Shown piece after piece: positions 10,557 to 21,012 of a stretch of 64,000 bases of DNA. Under the pieces are notes generated by a model, which saw only the letters and a list, made by a program, of their open reading frames with translations, did no database searches and had not been told where the DNA came from. The stretch is from Sphaerulina vaccinii (lineage: Eukaryota; Ascomycota; Dothideomycetes; Mycosphaerellales; Mycosphaerellaceae), in assembly GCA_022570795.1 (NCBI GenBank), contig JAKUDP010000025.1:1007001-1071000 (forward strand). Direction: 5' to 3'. The number at the start of each line of letters is the position of its first letter. Within the stretch, counting starts at the first letter, position 1. Both the position numbers and the translations under genes were made by a program.

Positions 10557-12049
10557 TCACTGGTTGACCACTCTCAGACCTCCCTGTGGTGGCTGCAATG
10601 AGTCTGAACTTACTCTCTTGCTGTTGTAGACTTGTTCGCCACTCTTCTTACCATCATTGGCGGCAAAAGGGTCCTCCTGACCTTGCACTTCACCAGCCTC
10701 TGCCTCATCATCCACAGCCACTTTCGCCGACTGAGCCTCCGGTCGATATGGCTTGTACATCTGACTGTACGGCTCATACGTGAACGCGCCACTTCCACCG
10801 CTCTTCTTGATTTCAGCCATCTGCTGCTCTTGCTGCTGAGGCACTACAAAGGTAGGAGTATGCAGGCTTCTCCTTGGTGGATTGCCCTCTGGTGGCAATT
10901 CCTGCGGCTCAGGCTGCTCCTGTACGCCAGGTAAAGTCGGGCTGTTAGCCCAACCTCCTCGTGCAATGTCTCCGGGATAGGTGACGTTCGGACTATAGCC
11001 TGGCGGACTAACGCCACTGCTGCTTCTAGGACTGACTGGACTTCCGGGCATGAAGTGAGTTGAGCCCGTGAGCTCACTGATAGGGCGACTCTTGTCTCTT
11101 CCTCCCGAAACATCTGCCACTGGATAGGAGTCGATCTCGCTTGCGTGCTTGGAGTGACTATACATATCCCCCATGTTATCGTTGGGATGATCGGAAGTCG
11201 GAGGCTGGCGGCGAGCCCAGTTTTGCTTCCTGCGGCGCCAGGCGACGAACAGCAGAATCGAGAAAGCCAGAAACACCAACGGTAAGGCGATACTGACCCC
11301 TAACACGACGCTGTCGTTGGGTTTTGCGTGCTGTGCTGCATACGCTGGATCGGAGACTCCAGTAGCCTCAGGAATGTTGGTTGTAAGTATCGAAGTAATT
11401 ATCACGATGCCACCGGTCGAGTCGGAGGCTGTGGCTTTCGTGGTAATGGTGGACTGTGATGACGAAGTGGTCGATGTGATTGAGGAGCGGGTCGAAGGCG
11501 TAGTGCTGGCTGCGGCATTGGTAGTAGGAGGAACGGAAGATGGTGCGGTGGGTGTGCTCGTGATTGAGGTGACAGTACTGCCATCAGGAACATTGATGAC
11601 TTCCTTGTCGTCCCAGCTGCAGCAGTCGTCTTTCGTGGGATCTCTGTTCTTGTCGCAACACCAGCTGCCATCGGCGCACTGGGCGATGGCTTCATTGCCA
11701 GCAGCCGTGTTGTTTGAGGTGCAGTATTGTGGACATTCATCTCCCCTGCGTAATCGCGCCAAGGTCAGCCAGGTCCTTTGCTTTGGATACGTCGTAGATG
11801 CTGCACTTACCAGCTTCTGTCCGTGCAGGTATACCTCCCATAGTACTTTTGAGCGCCACCCAGATAACAGAGTCCATTGCTCAAGCAGTCCCAGCCGAGC
11901 GGACAGCACGCCCCTCCGTCGCTCGAGCAAGATGCATCGGTCTTCGAGACATCGCCGTTTGGATAGTAGCAATTTTGAGCGGAGACTTGGAGTGTGAAGT
12001 GAAGCACAGCTAAGATGCCGGCAGTGCGTAGTATCTTCTGTGACTTCAT
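10557..12049 (-). CDS. Cysteine-rich, Ser/Thr-rich single-pass cell-surface protein
   Basis: Exons 11811-12049 and 10557-11745 give 475 aa. The intron (65 bp) has a GTAAGT donor and a CGCAG acceptor and the frame joins as SW-GDECPQYC. I chose the ATG at 12047-12049 because it opens a clear signal peptide (about residues 1-24, hydrophobic core ILAVLHFTLQVSA). A Cys-rich ectodomain of about 90 residues follows (QNCYYPNGD, GGACCPLGWDCL, ADGSWCCDKN, DDCCSWDD), then a Ser/Thr mucin-like stalk. One membrane span (SVVLGVSIALPLVFLAFSIL) is followed by RRRK. A long proline/glutamine-rich cytosolic tail completes it. The layout is that of fungal cell-wall sensors of the Mid2/Wsc kind, but no WSC domain is evident. 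Role in wall sensing is inference from architecture. Confidence 0.85.
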
Positions 12050-12891
12050 GTTCGGCGCATCGTTGAGAGAGATGTTCTTAGTGATTCGATGGACCTGTGA
12101 GTATTCAGCTGGCGGGAGATGGAAGTCCATGTGAAAGAAGAGTCACAAGAAAGAATGTTGTTTGCCTTCAAAAACAAGCTTATTTCAAGCCAGCTTGGAA
12201 ACCTGCAGCAAGTGAAACTAACGCAATCGAGGTTCTTTTGATGTTACACGGCCAACGGTCGCTGCAGGAACTCACAACTGGCGACTCGCAACGATGCTAC
12301 TATTCAGTAATCTCGAACAAAGACAGCTACAGTCATTCGTCTTCTTCCTTGGTATGTCGTCCGAGGTACGCTTGACTGCAGGTTGCTGGTGGCGTCGCGG
12401 TTTCACAAGAGGCGGAGCACGGGTACTCGCAGTGGTTCCAGCAGGAGACTGCGTGTTCATTGGATCTTCTTCGTACATCGTGAGCAGCATGAGCTCTGAC
12501 TATCGTCCAGCACGTCCTCGTGCGTCTTGATGCGTACCTGATGCAGCAGGAGTGCCAATTGTCCATCACTCGAGCCATCGGCTAATTTCCTTTCCATTTC
12601 ACCCCAGTTGAATCGTCTTCGCTATTACGCCCGAGAACTTTTCAAGCTCGACTCTGACAGACTCCGAGCCCCAAGCCTGCGACAACGCGTCCAGCGCGCA
12701 ACAATCTGTCCTCGGGCTAGAAAAGATTCAGGTCACACCAAAAGGTGCTAACCATGTGCACCCACATCCGCAATCACTTTCGATTCGCAAGCGCCTCTCT
12801 TGATAGGCTCTCTCTGAGTTACGAACGATCTCTGTGAGGAGGTGGAGGCCGCTTGCAAAGCCGCAGTGATTGCCAAAATGCGTGAGAATGG
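12050..12891. other. Intergenic, no gene seen
   Basis: About 840 bp between the 5' end of the surface-protein gene and the 3' end of the peroxidase gene. Short open frames on both strands carry no recognisable domain and no usable splice pattern. Confidence 0.5.
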
Positions 12892-13782
12892 TTAGTTTTG
12901 CTTCTTATATTTCTTGGGGTCGACTTTCATCTCGACAGGAATGACAGTGCCATTGAACTTGGCCATAGTCAATCCATATCGATCCAGAATACGTGGTTCC
13001 CACTGCTCAGAGAAGCGCTCCTCCTTCAGCATCGGAGTCAAGTCAGCAACAGAGCCACCGAATATCGTGAGCATTGTAGACGAACTAGAGATAAGTCAGT
13101 ACAGGCGCTCGAGACTAGGCAGGGTGTACGCATACTTCGCACTTCCGAACATGTTGTGGAAGAAACTTTCGGAGTAGTCCTTGTTCGTGCTTCGCGCATC
13201 AGCCCGCCTTCTCGAAAGTGCCCGCGAGAGATCAGCCTTGGTGAGTAGAGGCGAACCATCTGGCATTTTGCTAGTTGCCTCAGACAGCAGTTGATCTACC
13301 AGCTCGAGGTCTGACTTGCCTTGATCGGGTTGTATCGCTGCATCGTGTCTCGTCAGACTGGCGTCGTGCTCAATAGCATTGGGGGCGTGCAGGCTGAGAT
13401 CTGCTAGGTCGAAGCGATCCGTATTGTAAGACTTGTTGAGGAAGCGTGCACTGAAGTTCGGAACGAAGAAGCAGAATGAGGCGGCGAAGTTGAACGTCTC
13501 TCTGATCTTTTGGTTCATGTCTGGGAAGCTGATGTTCTTGCCGTCGTGTGGGAGGATACCGTGGTTCGCCATGGCATTGAGCATGGGACATGCTGATCTT
13601 GAGTCGGTCTCTGTTGGTGGCACGTACTCTGGCCATTTGCCATGTGCTCCGGGACATCCTTCAGGCACTACATGTCCTGCCTTCAGCTTCGGGGTGACAA
13701 GATTTGCCAAAGCAATTCCATTGTCCCAAATAATCACTGATAGATCAGTGACAGTCTCCTTGATCTTTCCTAGGATGCCCAT
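12892..13782 (-). CDS. Heme-thiolate (chloro)peroxidase family protein
   Basis: Unspecific peroxygenase/chloroperoxidase-type enzyme, expected to use H2O2 for oxidation or halogenation. Exons 13136-13782 and 12892-13084 give 279 aa. The 51-bp intron (donor GTATGC, branch TACTGAC, acceptor CTCTAG) joins SA-NSSTML in frame. The heme-ligand cysteine is Cys65 in SRSACPMLNAMANHG, the family's PCP-like motif with Ala in place of the first Pro. The distal acid Glu138 sits in IEHDASLTRHDA, the EHD-S motif of the family. There is no secretion signal: the N-terminus (MGILGKIKETVTDL) is amphipathic, unlike secreted peroxygenases and more like intracellular StcC-type peroxidases of secondary metabolism. 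A lone six-exon SDR lies 1.6 kb to the right, but no synthase gene is nearby, so a pathway cannot be assigned. Confidence 0.9.
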
Positions 13783-15391
13783 TGTGTCGACACCTTCGCA
13801 AATTGAGCAGAGTTGAGGATGAGAGAATTAATGAGAGCTGCGAGGGACTACTTTTCTATTTCGACGTCGATCACAGCACGAGCCCGGTGCGACGTGCAGC
13901 TTGGTGGAGTCGTCCGCTTGGTATGCAAGCCACATAGCAAATAGCTGGTGGTGGTTGCAAACCCAAAATATGCGATTGGTTGAGCTGCAGGTTGACGATC
14001 GTCGAGCTGCAGCATGATGCCGTTTGGGAGGAAGGGCGTTACCCAAAGTAGCAAGTGCAAAGTACATTGTTGTGCATTGGCAATACTTCATCTCTGCGAT
14101 ATAATCAGCGTGCGTCCAGGGGGTCGTGTTCAAATCGCTCACATGGCAGCATATGTTCTCCTACACAGCTCGACGCCTCCACTGCATAGTTGTCAGCATG
14201 GCAAGATCCTCGCACATATCCTCAAGACTTGAATCTGCTGATCACAAGAACACGGCATGGAATGCATCGTGGCTGGTTCTACGATGCTGCAGGTTTCTGC
14301 CACCATATTCGCGCCACGTTGGCTTCGAGCCAGTCTGCTGTGTAGGACGTTGAGCGATATGTCCCTCAGCTGCTGGGACATCTCCATAACCTGCCAGCGA
14401 AGGCCACGGAGGAGCACGATCAGCTCTTCACGGCCTGAAGCACATCGTAAAGAGGCTTGAAGTCGACCCAGACAGGAATGCGTTCATCCGGGCATCGTAT
14501 TAGCGCTTCGAGATGGACATGAACGTCGTGCAAGAGCTGTGTTGTGAAGGTCGTGAGACAACGACAGGGTCATGGAAGAGAAGAGAAGGAAGCTGACAGC
14601 CTCTTGGCAGATATCCTCCGACCACGTCGACGTCCTTTCTGTCCTTGTTCTCTTTCCACATGTGTCGAGAGGTGCTCGTGAGCACGAAGTGGTGGAGGGT
14701 TCTCACACATCCTGGGAAGTAGAAGCGATCAGCTCATGGAACCACCTGAGGTTTTTGACCCTGCTTGGTTGTCAGAACAGGATGCCTGACGGATTCGAGC
14801 TATCGCCGGGCTAGATGCCGAACGAAGTGGTTCACAGACCAGAAGACAACTTGTGACTGGATTGCTCGGACACCGTAGAGTCAGAAGAGCATATTCCGCG
14901 GATGAAGATCTCGCAGACATAACGCGTGTTGGAGGATCAGCCCATCCTCGTGTGGTAGCAAGAGAGCACCATTGTTCGACTGATCACGAGACATATCCGA
15001 TGAAAGTGATCATGACAGAGTGCAGGCTTTTGGCATGGTATATCCCTTCATTGGCGTTGAGACCTTGAGACTATTGGCATTGAATCAATAGCACCTCTGC
15101 TAATGCCTGGTAAATCGCAGCTCAGTACGAAGAAGCTGGTCTTCGTCATGGCATCAGTGAGAAGGAATCGAAAGGACGTTCGTCTTCAAAACATGGTGAG
15201 AGCTGCGCTGTAAGGTGTCGTGACAAGTAAGGAGTACCCATTGAAGTGGACTGAGCTGGGCTATAGCTCTCTGCATGCTAGGCCTATCTAGCCCCACTTC
15301 GGCAGGGAATATACCAACAGCAAAGGAGCATCTTCGAGGTTGCGTCTTACAAAATTATTATTCTCAACACTTAGATCAGGATTGCAGCAAG
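13783..15391. other. Gene-poor stretch with possible gene relic
   Basis: About 1.6 kb without a well-formed gene. On the minus strand, a frame ending at a stop at 14420-14422 reads LIRCPDERIPVWVDFKPLYD just before it, and another frame at 14500-14706 looks protein-like, but I could not link them by splice sites and stops intervene. This may be a decayed gene or chance. The right end holds the SDR promoter. Confidence 0.3.
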
Positions 15392-16462
15392 ATGACTCTC
15401 TTTCCCGGCGTGGCATTGGTCACAGGCGCCGCATCAGGTATGGAAATGACCAGATGACCAGAAAAATCGAAACTGTGACTGACCACGGCTACAGGCATCG
15501 GGCAAGCGACAGCGGTATCATTCGTTCGCGAAGGATGCCGAAAAGTTGCCATCGCAGACCGTAACGCTGCTGGTCTAGCGGAGACTGCGCAATTGATGCG
15601 AGACTTGTTATCGACTTCTGTATCGGGAGAGCTGGATATCGTAGCCCATACCACAGATGTCACGAAGGAAAGTGACATAGACGCTTTACTTGATAAGACT
15701 GTCCGGGACCTTGGTCGGGTTGACTATGCTGCCAATTGTGCCGTGAGTATGGTTCTTCGCAGTACTGCGAAAGATACTGACGTCTCCAGGGCGTTCTCCA
15801 AAAGCTACAGCCTTCGCATGAGACATCGGTGGAGGATTTTGACAGAACGAACAGCATCAACTATCGTGGCTGCTGGCTATCGTCTCGTGCCGAAATCAAG
15901 CAGATGCTGACGCAAGAACCGCTACCAACTCATGATGGTCGTCTTGGTAGCAGAGGGGCTATTGTGAACATAGCTTCGCAGCTTGGCATAGTTGGAAGAC
16001 CTGGAGCCCGTAAGTGGAACTTCACTTCGGCATATGAATGTAAGCCTTGCTGACTGCGATTTTACAGCTGCCTACTGTGCCTCAAAGGCAGCAGTGATCA
16101 GCTTGACGCAATGCGACGCAATTGATGTACGTGTCCTGTGAAGAGATTAAGCCGAGATCGTAAGCTGACCGGACCAAAAGTATTCGCAGCACAACATTCG
16201 CGTGAACTGGTAAGACCTCATTTCCGACTTGGTGAGACACCACTGATCTCGAACTCCTCGCAGCGTTTGTCCTGGCGTCATCGACACGCCATTGACAAGG
16301 CCTCACATGGAGGCATACAAGCCAGCAATAGCCATTGCTCCCATGAATCGACCAGGTACAGCACAAGAGATTGCCGATGCAGTGTTGTTTCTGTGCAGCT
16401 CCAAAGCTACATTCGTCCAAGGCAGCGCAATGGTCGTTGATGGTGGCTACACGATTAATTGA
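15392..16462 (+). CDS. Short-chain dehydrogenase/reductase (classical SDR), six exons
   Basis: NAD(P)-dependent oxidoreductase of unknown substrate. Exons: 15392-15437, 15495-15742, 15790-16009, 16068-16126, 16181-16209, 16264-16462, total 266 aa. The five introns are 57, 47, 58, 54 and 54 bp, and every junction keeps frame. Motifs: nucleotide-binding TGAASGIGQA (split by intron 1), NCAG (split by intron 2), INYRG, the active-site Ser in IVNIASQLG, catalytic YCASK directly after intron 3, IRVNCVCPG (split by intron 5), and the C-terminal DGGYTIN. This is a complete classical SDR of usual length. Exons of 29 and 59 nt make it unusually finely divided compared with the single-exon SDR at 31873. 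It sits alone in a gene-poor stretch. Substrate cannot be told from sequence. Confidence 0.9.
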
Positions 16463-17362
16463 TGTCAGTCAGACTGTGTCCGATAGCACTTCTTCGAAAC
16501 ATTCCCGCCAGCTACAGTTCTGTTGTTTATGTCGTCCGATATGTTTCGAATATAGGCTTTGCAGGACATGTGCAACGAGGGACGTCTGGCGGAAGCCGAG
16601 AACGAGGATGAATCGCGATGTCAGAAACCGATAGCTCGAAGCAGAGCCTTGTTCAATAATGATGATGCATTTGATGCACATTGCAGGTCGTGTAATGGTG
16701 CAGATCCTCAAATCCTTCCCAATGGCGGAATTCCTGCAATGCCGTTGACATCCACAGCAATGTTCCGCCTCGGCCTGTGTCTGAACGTGGATGGATAGAT
16801 AAGACAGTAGCCATTGGCAATGATTGCTTGTGCTCGCTTGGATTGATCACTCTGTCGCACCGATACCGCCGGCGCGTAGAAGCCTGCAACGGTAAGTGGA
16901 GGACAATCTTGCGATGTGCGCCAAGTGGATGCTAGTATGGTCTATTACGCCGTCGTGGGCAGAAGAGATGACGAAACATTGTTTGATACGACACCAGACA
17001 CCACTTGCGCAGGCTTCTCCGTATGCTAGTATACCTCGAAAGGTAGAGCTTGAGTGGAAGAGTCGTGATGGTCGTGTGCTGGCAGGCAACACTACTGAGC
17101 TGCTCAGGAAAGGGTGCACGCGACACCGTCCTGGATCTCGTGGGTGTAGAATAGACAAAAGTGTATAGATGATAGTACTGGGAGGCATTTTGAACAGCTC
17201 GTTGTTTTTAAACATCATCACCCAAGGATTTTATTTACAGGTGTGTGCCCAACGAAAGTAGGAAAGCAGCACAGCACATTATTCCACTGTCGGTAGTGAC
17301 ACGTCTTCTGTGTTCCTTATCCCTAGTATGAATCAACGAGAAAAATTGGTATCTTGGTGCAT
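16463..17362. other. Intergenic, no gene seen
   Basis: About 900 bp between the convergent 3' ends of the SDR and the H+-ATPase. It should hold both 3' untranslated regions. Open frames on either strand are short and featureless. Confidence 0.5.
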
Positions 17363-20300
17363 CTAATCTTCTTCTTCCTCCTCAGCCGCCTTGCCCACAA
17401 TTGTCCATTGCGACTCACCATGCGAGTCAGTCTCGTGCTTGAGAGCCAACTTGCTAAGGTGACCGATGATGTTCTCCATCTGGGTGTCGTGAACGCTGCG
17501 GTTCTTGCGGCCAAGATCAGCGAGACCTGGAATCTTGTTGAGGAGGTAGTATGTGATGGCGATGAAGATGAGGACACCGATCGAGTATGCCCAGATGACA
17601 ACAACGGTGACAACGTCGGTGTGTCCGTTGCGAGTCTCCTGGAACTGCGACATTGGAGATGGAAGTGGCTCCTGGTAGATGTTTGGGTTCAACCATCCGA
17701 AGATACAGAAGAGAGTGGCAATGATATCGACACCGGCGATGGCGCTAACAAGCTGCCACGATGGGAGAGTCTCGGCACCACGGGTGACGAAGATGAGCCA
17801 GTTCTCAGTGAGGGCGACCTCGAGGAAGAGGATCTCCTGAACGTTACCCCAGTTCTGGACAATACCACCAGATGGCAGGTAGAGTGTTCCACGGATGATC
17901 CAGGTGGCGATGGCGAGTTCGATTCCGAGGATGACAGAGATGATCCAGATCTTTGGCAATTGCCATTCGACAGGCTTTTGTTCGGAGTGAGCATTGTCGT
18001 ATGCGATGGCAACGGTGGCCAAATCGGCAAAGAGAGCGATGAAGACGATGAGCTCGGAGCTGATAGTCTCGTTGATGATGATCATGGAGGTAACCAGGTA
18101 GATTTCCAAGTGGAGGCAGAGGGCGATACGGTACTGGATGTAGGCCTTCATACGCTGGAAAATCTGGCGGGCGGTCTTGATGGCGAAGACAATGGTGGAG
18201 AGACCTGGGGCCAGGAAAACGATATCGGCGGCGGCCTGGGCAGCTTCGGTGGACCCCTCGACAGCAATACCACAATCGGCCTTCTTCAGAGATGGAGCAT
18301 CGTTGACACCGTCACCAGTCATGGCAGTCAAGTGACCACGCTGTTGCAGCATCTCGACGACCTGGTACTTGTGTTCAGGGAAGACCTCGGCGAAACCATC
18401 AGCGCGCTCGACGAGATCGTGCTGAGTGGAGCCGGAAAGACCACCGTGGATGAGCTTCTGTGAGTTGTAAACCTTGGTTCCGAGGGCAAGCATCTTGCAA
18501 GTCTCCTTGGCAATAGCGATAGCATCACCAGTCAACATCTTGACTGGGACACCGAGCTGCTGAGCCTCGACAATGGTCTGAGCGGTATCTTCACGAGGAG
18601 GGTCGAACATGGAAAGCATACCGAGGAGGACCCATGGCTCGTTGTTCTTCTGGTAGGCGACACCGAGGGAACGGAATCCACGGCGGGCGAATTCAGCAGC
18701 CTTCTCCTTGAAGAGATCTGCGGTTTCGCGCGAGCACTCGGTGAGGTTGAGAATGGCCTTTGGTGCACCCTTGGCGCAAGTGAAACGGTCGCCGCGAAGA
18801 GTGCAGACGGTGGTGATACGCTTAGAGACAGGGTCGAAAGGAGTGAATTTCTCAGTCTTCCAGTCGTCCTTGAGGATATCACGGGCCTTGGGGTAGCGCT
18901 TGAGGGTAAGGATGGTGACCTTGTCGATAGGGTCGAGAGACTTGATGTTGTGGGAAGAGGCAAGAGCGGCGCAGGCCATCATCCAGTTGACATCCTCGCC
19001 TTCAGCGACGTATGGCTCACGGATAGAGAGCTGGTTAGCAGTGAGAGTACCAGTCTTGTCAGAGCAAAGCACATCGACACCAGCAAGAGACTCGATGGCG
19101 GTGAGCTTCTGTACGATAGCCTGTTGCTCAGCGAGGTAGGCGGCACCGACAGCCAATGTGGTGGTTGTGACGACGGGAAGACCGACTGGAACACCAATAA
19201 TGAACAGGATCAGGACGTACTTGAGGAGAGTGTTGTCAGAGTCCTCTGGGGTAGCGATCTTGAGGTGGCGGAAGAAACCACCGATCCAAGCAGCCAGAAT
19301 CCAGAACATGACGAGGACGAGAAGAGCCGTTCCGATGCTGTTCATGATAGCCTTGAAGTGACCTTGGTCCTTAGCTCCCTGGACAAGCATGGCAGTGCGA
19401 CCGACGAAAGAGTGCTTTGCGGAGGTTGTGGCAACGGCGTAAGCCTTTCCACGCTTGCATCCAGTGGTGTAGTATACGACATCTCCCATGAACTTGTCGA
19501 CGGCGAGAGACTCTCCAGTTATGGCAGACTGATCAGCGGCGACAATGGAGTGACCCTGGTGAGCAATGCCCTCGCCCTCGTCACCCTCGGCATCCTCAGA
19601 GCCAGCTGGGTCCTCTTCTGGGTTCAATGCATGCTGTTCACGAAGCTCCTTGTACTTCTCGAAGTCCTCTGGGTGTTCGTAGTCGCAGATGAGGCGAGCG
19701 TCGGCTGGGCAGACTTGACCTTCCTCAATGATGACAATGTCACCAGGGACGATCTCACGAGCCTTAATTTCTTGTTCCTGACCATTGCGAATGACAGTTG
19801 CCTTCATGGCAATGTCACCCTTGAGTTTTGCGACGACATCGGCAGCCTGCTTTTCCTGGTACCAACCGACAATGGCGTTGAGCATAAGAATGGCGATAAT
19901 GACACCGAAGTCGATCCAGTCGCGAAGACCGGCGGCGAGGAGGACAGCGAGTTCCATGACTGCCAAGAATTAGCCCATGTCGTCCACCAGTCCACACAGA
20001 AGCACCAATGGTGCCATGCTGCAGCTTGCATGCAGTGCCAAGGCTTTTGCGCCCGAAGCATAGCTTGTGTGGAGAGCTTGCAGGAAAAGCAAAACATTGC
20101 AGCTGCAGCATTGGGAATGTCCATTGCGACACCATTTGGAGTGCAATGATCATCGGGTGTGGGCGGGAAGCTGTAGGAAACATACCGTAGAGGATAGGGC
20201 CCTTGAAGAAACCCAAGAACTTGAGGAACAAGTTCTCCTTCTCGGACATGATCTCGTTGAAACCGAACTTCTTGCGACGCGACTCGACATCGGAATCAGT

Positions 20301-20888
20301 GATACCCTGCTTGATGTCGGCGTCGAGCCAGTTGTCTGGTACAACGCCGTCGCCTTCCGTGGAATCCTTCTTGGAGGACTTCCAGAACTGGTGGTGGTGT
20401 CAGTATGGCGCGAATTGTGTCGAGTCGAGTTGGTGCCGACAAACCTGCCATGACTTCTTTGGCTTCTTCTCTTCTGTCTCACCAGCCTCGGCGGCGGCGA
20501 GCTTTGGATCTCTGTAAGTAGAGATGTACTTCTGGAGGGCCGTGTACTCGTCTAGAGTGTCGTATGCCGGATTAGTATTCATCGCGAAATGCAGAAAAAC
20601 ATGTATGCTGCAATGTTGTTGTGATTGTTGTTGTCTTACCTAGATCCTCGATGTTGCCAGGTGCTTGCGACCACTTTCTCGATCTGCACACTGCTGTCAG
20701 TAGCTGTTGCCGCCAGAAGTGAGGTTGCCGTGGGAAGTGAAGGCCGCCGCTGCTGCTGCGGTGTCGCGAATCATGGTGATTCTGGCGCGCGCAGCAGCGA
20801 CGAAGGGCAGATCGTACCTCTGCGCAGCTCCAGCTTCGCCATTCTGCTCGATGTCCTTGTCGGAGAAGGACACACGGGGAGCAGCCAT
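17363..20888 (-). CDS. Plasma-membrane H+-ATPase (P3A type), five exons
   Basis: Proton pump that uses ATP to build the membrane potential driving nutrient uptake. Exons 20818-20888, 20640-20683, 20551-20445, 20387-20186 and 19959-17363 give 1006 aa; introns are 134, 88, 57 and 226 bp. The first acceptor (after TGTGCAG) was chosen because it yields NIEDLDEYTALQKYISTYRD; intron 2 has a perfect TACTAAT branch site. Visible motifs: TGES near residue 289, CSDKTGTLT with phosphorylated Asp442, KGAPKAIL, TGDGVNDAPSLKKAD. About ten membrane spans are expected, beginning VMELAVLLAAGL. An acidic insert (PEEDPAGSEDAEGDEGEG) lies at about residues 257-272. It differs from the Neurospora/yeast Pma1 line (TAMTGDGVNDAP, LHLEIYLVTSMIII) and resembles the second, plant-like class of fungal pumps such as the Leptosphaeria enzyme, so I do not assign a numbered PMA symbol. 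Confidence 0.95.
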
Positions 20889-20941
20889 CGTGTCGGTGAA
20901 CGATGCAAATTAATGACGCTCTCGATGGGTGACACTCGTCG

Positions 20942-21012
20942 ATGGGTGAATTGAAGAAGACGCGCTGAAGGAAAAGAAGCTCAAGGAAAGAGAGCGAGAG
21001 AGCATAAATGGG
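20942..21012 (-). promoter_or_regulatory. Pyrimidine-rich leader/core promoter of the H+-ATPase gene
   Basis: Read on the minus strand, the 70 bp upstream of the ATPase start are strongly CT-rich (runs of CTCTCTCGCTCTC and CTTCTTTTCCTTC), preceded by a TATA-like CATTTATG at about 21002-21009. CT tracts near the start site are common in highly expressed fungal genes; the assignment here is by position and composition only. Confidence 0.4.

Noticed and set aside
17354..18463. Plus-strand ORF of 369 codons antisense to the H+-ATPase
   Set aside because: Mirror frame of a highly constrained exon; its sequence is acidic, low-complexity and matches no family.
18950..20149. Plus-strand ORF of 399 codons antisense to the H+-ATPase
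   Set aside because: Opposite-strand shadow that also crosses an intron of the real gene; no domain.
12892..20888. Secondary-metabolite gene cluster
   Set aside because: Only a peroxidase and an SDR; no polyketide, peptide or terpene synthase, transporter or pathway regulator is present, and the H+-ATPase is a housekeeping-type gene.
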